7,454 bases of DNA from contig DAWO01000054.1 in NCBI GenBank assembly GCA_002509485.1, positions 22,451 to 29,904 of the forward strand, written 5' to 3'. The notes under the pieces are model-generated. The model did not search any database. It was given only the letters and a program-made list of their open reading frames with translations, and had not been told where the DNA came from. Position numbers and translations under genes: made by a program. Origin of the DNA: Methanolinea sp. UBA477. GTDB taxonomy: Archaea > Halobacteriota > Methanomicrobia > Methanomicrobiales > Methanospirillaceae. This document shows, piece by piece, positions 5,840-7,454 of this stretch (positions are counted from its first letter, which is position 1; each line of letters opens with the position of its first letter).

Positions 5840-5855
5840 AGTGCCTCCGGCACTT
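5839..5855 (+). terminator. Compact hairpin after mptA
   Basis: AAGTGCC (5839-5845) and GGCACTT (5849-5855) form a perfect 7-bp stem with the 3-base loop TCC. It is stable for its size. Only TTT follows (5854-5856), so it is not a classical intrinsic terminator on its own. A seven-T tract lies 37 bases downstream at 5892-5898. It may protect or define the mptA mRNA 3' end. Confidence 0.4.
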
Positions 5856-5891
5856 TCACCCGGTTTTCCCGGCATCAGGGGAGGATCATAA

Positions 5892-5898
5892 TTTTTTT
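5892..5898 (+). terminator. T7 tract, possible archaeal terminator
   Basis: Seven consecutive T (5892-5898) lie 66 bases after the mptA stop codon, with no stem directly before them. Archaeal RNA polymerase can terminate on such tracts alone. Together with the hairpin-plus-T-tract just downstream this may be a tandem terminator. Confidence 0.35.
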
Positions 5899-5905
5899 AA
5901 TCCAG

Positions 5906-5931
5906 AGGTCCAAAAGTGGACCTGTTTTTTT
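5906..5931 (+). terminator. Stem-loop with T7 tail, main mptA terminator
   Basis: AGGTCC (5906-5911) and GGACCT (5918-5923) form a perfect 6-bp stem with the loop AAAAGT, followed by G and seven T (5925-5931). This is the most classical terminator in the window. It lies 80 bases after the mptA stop codon and about 120 bases before the frhA TATA box, which separates the two transcription units. Confidence 0.65.
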
Positions 5932-6053
5932 ACACATATGGGTAAAAATTGACCACAAAAAGTGGGAAACCGAAATATCCAAACGTTTGAATACTACGTT
6001 AATTATTCGATGAATCGCATTCCTGGCTGTTATTCCGGGAGTATTACAAAGCT
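5932..6053. other. Gene-free stretch between the mptA terminator and the frhA promoter
   Basis: This part of the 359-bp gap between mptA and frhA is AT-rich and shows no convincing coding frame. It contains the 10-bp palindrome CAAACGTTTG (5980-5989), preceded by a TATA-like AAATAT (5973-5978), and a weak 4-bp dyad around 5953-5965. It may hold an upstream regulatory site or a small RNA, but nothing decisive can be seen. Confidence 0.3.
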
Positions 6054-6063
6054 GATATATAAT
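6054..6063 (+). promoter_or_regulatory. TATA box of the frhA promoter
   Basis: ATATATAAT (about 6055-6063), preceded by the purine-rich ACAAAGCTG, is the best TATA/BRE candidate upstream of frhA. Transcription would begin near 6083-6087, giving a leader of about 100 bases. A second TATA-like element, CTATATG (6150-6156), would start transcription around 6180, removing most of the Shine-Dalgarno site, so it is less likely. Confidence 0.55.
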
Positions 6064-6075
6064 ATTAGAATATTA
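6060..6075. repeat. Inverted repeat overlapping the frhA promoter, candidate operator
   Basis: TAATATT (6060-6066) and AATATTA (6069-6075) are perfect inverted arms around the centre AG. The repeat overlaps the downstream end of the TATA box, so a protein bound here could block initiation. The AT-only arms make chance similarity more likely than for a GC-containing site. Confidence 0.35.
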
Positions 6076-6087
6076 CATAGCAATGAG

Positions 6088-6100
6088 CGTACTTTGTACG
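6088..6100. repeat. Inverted repeat near the predicted frhA transcription start
   Basis: CGTAC (6088-6092) and GTACG (6096-6100) are perfect inverted arms with a 3-base centre TTT. The site falls at or just after the predicted start of the frhA transcript. It could be a repressor site, or a small hairpin at the 5' end of the leader. No regulator is identified. Confidence 0.35.
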
Positions 6101-6172
6101 GTCAACCATCTGAAAAAGAAGAGATTTGTGTGGATTTACACCGGTATCGCTATATGAACAACTCAATAAAAT

Positions 6173-6180
6173 GAGGCGAT
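6173..6180 (+). promoter_or_regulatory. Strong ribosome binding site of frhA
   Basis: GAGGCGAT (6173-6180) matches the archaeal Shine-Dalgarno core GAGGTGAT at seven of eight positions. It ends four bases before the TTG at 6185. It decides the frhA start, because the next in-frame ATG would lose about 50 conserved residues. Confidence 0.75.
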
Positions 6181-6184
6181 AATA

Positions 6185-7454
6185 TTGTCGAAAGTTGTAG
6201 AGATTTCCCCAACCACGAGGCATGAAGGACACTCCAAGCTCGTATTGAAGGTTGATGATGCGGGCATCATCGAACGGGGTGACTGGCTTTCCATCACTCC
6301 GGTCAGGGGTGTCGAGAAGCTCGCCATCAACAAGACGATGGACCAGGTTCCAAAGATTGCATCACGCGTCTGTGGTATCTGCCCCATCGCCCACACACTT
6401 GCCGGTATCGAATCAATGGAGGGATCCATTCGGTGTGAAATTCCGAGGGATGCCAAGTTGCTTCGTATCGTGCTGCAGTGTGCGAACAGACTTCACAGCA
6501 TTGCACTGCACAATATCCTGACTCTCCCGGATATGTATCTTCCGGGGACGGATACCAAGATTAACCCGTTCTCACCTGAAGAGCCGGTCCGGAGCGTGGC
6601 CAAGCGAATCCAGAAGCTCCGCATGGTCGGCCAGACGATCGGTGAGATCGCAGGCGGAGAAGCCGTCCACCCGAGCAACCCCCGGGTCGGCGGTTTGTAC
6701 AAGGCATGCACTCCACGCGCAGTGCAGAAGATGTACGACCTCGCCAAGGAGGCCCTCCCTCTGGCAATGGAGCAGATGGAGTTCATGATTGCCGTTCTCC
6801 GCAATTACCAGAAGCGTGACTGGTCGGAGGTAGGCGGAAAACAGATCCCGATCCCGAAAGATCTCGGGTACCACAACATGGGATACATGGCAGCGCACCC
6901 GATGTACGCCAGTACCAACCTGGATGAAAACCCGGGCTGGAACCCCGAGCGCTGGACCGATGTCCGGCCATGGGACTGGTACATGGGAGAAGTCGAGGTC
7001 AGCCTTGCAGATCCGAACTACCCAATCGGCGGCACATCGCCGGTCGGCACCAAGGCCAACCCGCAGATGGAGGCATGCACCGGCGTGCCACTGTATGATG
7101 GAGCCCCCGTAGAGGTGGGACCCCGTGCACGGCTGGTCAAGTTCAAGAACTATGACGAGAAGGGAACGATTGGCCAGCAGGTTGCCAGGCAGATGGAATA
7201 TCCCGACTGTCTTTATACCATCATGAACGCCCTCGACGAGTACAACCCATCGGGCAAGGTCCTTGCAGACTACATCCCGCAGGGTGACGGATCACTGGGC
7301 TGGGCCGCAAACGAGGCCCCCAGGGGATGTGATGTCCACCTTGCAAAGGTCAAGGACGGCAGGGTACTCTATTATGAGATGCTCGTTCCCACCACCTGGA
7401 ACTTCCCAACCTGCAGCCGTGCCCTCACCGGGGCACCATGGCAGCTTGCAGAGG
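6185..7454 (+). CDS. frhA: Coenzyme F420-reducing hydrogenase, alpha (large) subunit, 3' truncated
   Basis: The frame is open from TTG 6185 to the right edge, 423 codons without a stop. It encodes the [NiFe] large subunit of the group 3a F420-reducing hydrogenase, which oxidises H2 and passes electrons through FrhG and FrhB to F420, mainly in hydrogenotrophic methanogens. Visible motifs are TRHEGHSKL (11-19, with conserved Glu14) and RVCGICPIAHT (61-71), whose Cys63 and Cys66 are the N-terminal nickel ligand pair. Cysteine, not selenocysteine, is used there. The region 109-190 (SIALHNILTLPDMYLPG and GGEAVHPSNPRVGGLYKAC) is also typical of FrhA. The C-terminal DPCxxC motif with the second ligand pair is not reached; I estimate about 30 residues lie outside. 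TTG is chosen because it follows a strong ribosome binding site and gives the family N-terminus SKVVEISPTTRHEGH. frhD, frhG and frhB would be expected downstream. Confidence 0.95.
   Translation, partial: MSKVVEISPTTRHEGHSKLVLKVDDAGIIERGDWLSITPVRGVEKLAINKTMDQVPKIASRVCGICPIAHTLAGIESMEGSIRCEIPRDAKLLRIVLQCANRLHSIALHNILTLPDMYLPGTDTKINPFSPEEPVRSVAKRIQKLRMVGQTIGEIAGGEAVHPSNPRVGGLYKACTPRAVQKMYDLAKEALPLAMEQMEFMIAVLRNYQKRDWSEVGGKQIPIPKDLGYHNMGYMAAHPMYASTNLDENPGWNPERWTDVRPWDWYMGEVEVSLADPNYPIGGTSPVGTKANPQMEACTGVPLYDGAPVEVGPRARLVKFKNYDEKGTIGQQVARQMEYPDCLYTIMNALDEYNPSGKVLADYIPQGDGSLGWAANEAPRGCDVHLAKVKDGRVLYYEMLVPTTWNFPTCSRALTGAPWQLAE

Noticed and set aside
5822..6013. 63-codon frame starting with GTG that overlaps the mptA stop
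   Set aside because: It passes through the terminator and palindromes, has no ribosome binding site of its own and no recognisable protein features.
6008..6055. C/D box small RNA suggested by TCGATGA and CTGA
   Set aside because: The C box is imperfect, no paired terminal stem or C'/D' boxes are visible, and the site ends inside the frhA TATA box.
5962..6174. 70-codon GTG-started frame that ends at the frhA ribosome binding site
   Set aside because: It spans the frhA promoter, so the frhA transcript would not contain its start. It has no recognisable features and no clear ribosome binding site.
1..7454. Mobile elements, CRISPR arrays, tRNA or rRNA genes, defence systems
   Set aside because: I saw no transposase or integrase motifs, no regularly spaced repeats, no tRNA-like structure and no rRNA sequence. 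All sizeable frames are explained by conserved housekeeping or methanogenesis genes.

Overview
The window reads as chromosomal DNA from a methanogenic archaeon, most probably of the order Methanomicrobiales. The evidence is a coenzyme F420-reducing hydrogenase large subunit (frhA), an MptA-type GTP cyclohydrolase for methanopterin synthesis, an archaeal RNA polymerase subunit L, an archaeal initiation factor 2 beta with a C-terminal TRAM domain, TATA-box promoters, and T-tract terminators. The order-level assignment comes from recognising the protein sequences, not from a database search.

Layout from left to right. (1) 1-453, +: C-terminal part of a metallo-beta-lactamase-fold hydrolase, cut by the window edge. 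(2) 527-802, +: rpoL, preceded by a hairpin and a TATA box. (3) 803-970: convergent gap with two perfect inverted repeats that carry T-tracts. (4) 971-1582, -: aIF2 beta. (5) 1671-3746, +: purL, divergent from aIF2 beta. (6) 3767-4756, -: ilvC, convergent with purL across only 20 bp. (7) 4757-4910: compact AT-rich divergent promoter region. (8) about 4911-5825, +: mptA, whose true start codon is uncertain. (9) 5826-6184: a 359-bp gene-free region with the mptA terminator, several dyads and the frhA promoter and leader. (10) 6185-7454, +: frhA, starting at TTG behind a strong Shine-Dalgarno sequence and cut by the right edge; it starts without ATG and has no stop in the window, so it is easily missed.

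Most genes alternate in strand and look like separate transcription units, not one operon. They cover the core information machinery (rpoL, aIF2 beta), purine synthesis (purL), branched-chain amino acid synthesis (ilvC), and methanogenic cofactor and energy metabolism (mptA, frhA). A loose link exists between the last two: MptA supplies the pterin of tetrahydromethanopterin, and Frh supplies the reduced F420 used by methanopterin-dependent C1 reductases.

I found no mobile element, CRISPR array, tRNA, rRNA or defence-type system, and I do not see a previously undescribed system. The most interesting parts are the frhA upstream region (TTG start, about 100-nt leader, two promoter-proximal dyads), the unresolved mptA start, and the contrast between genes that look leaderless and the one gene with a strong ribosome binding site.
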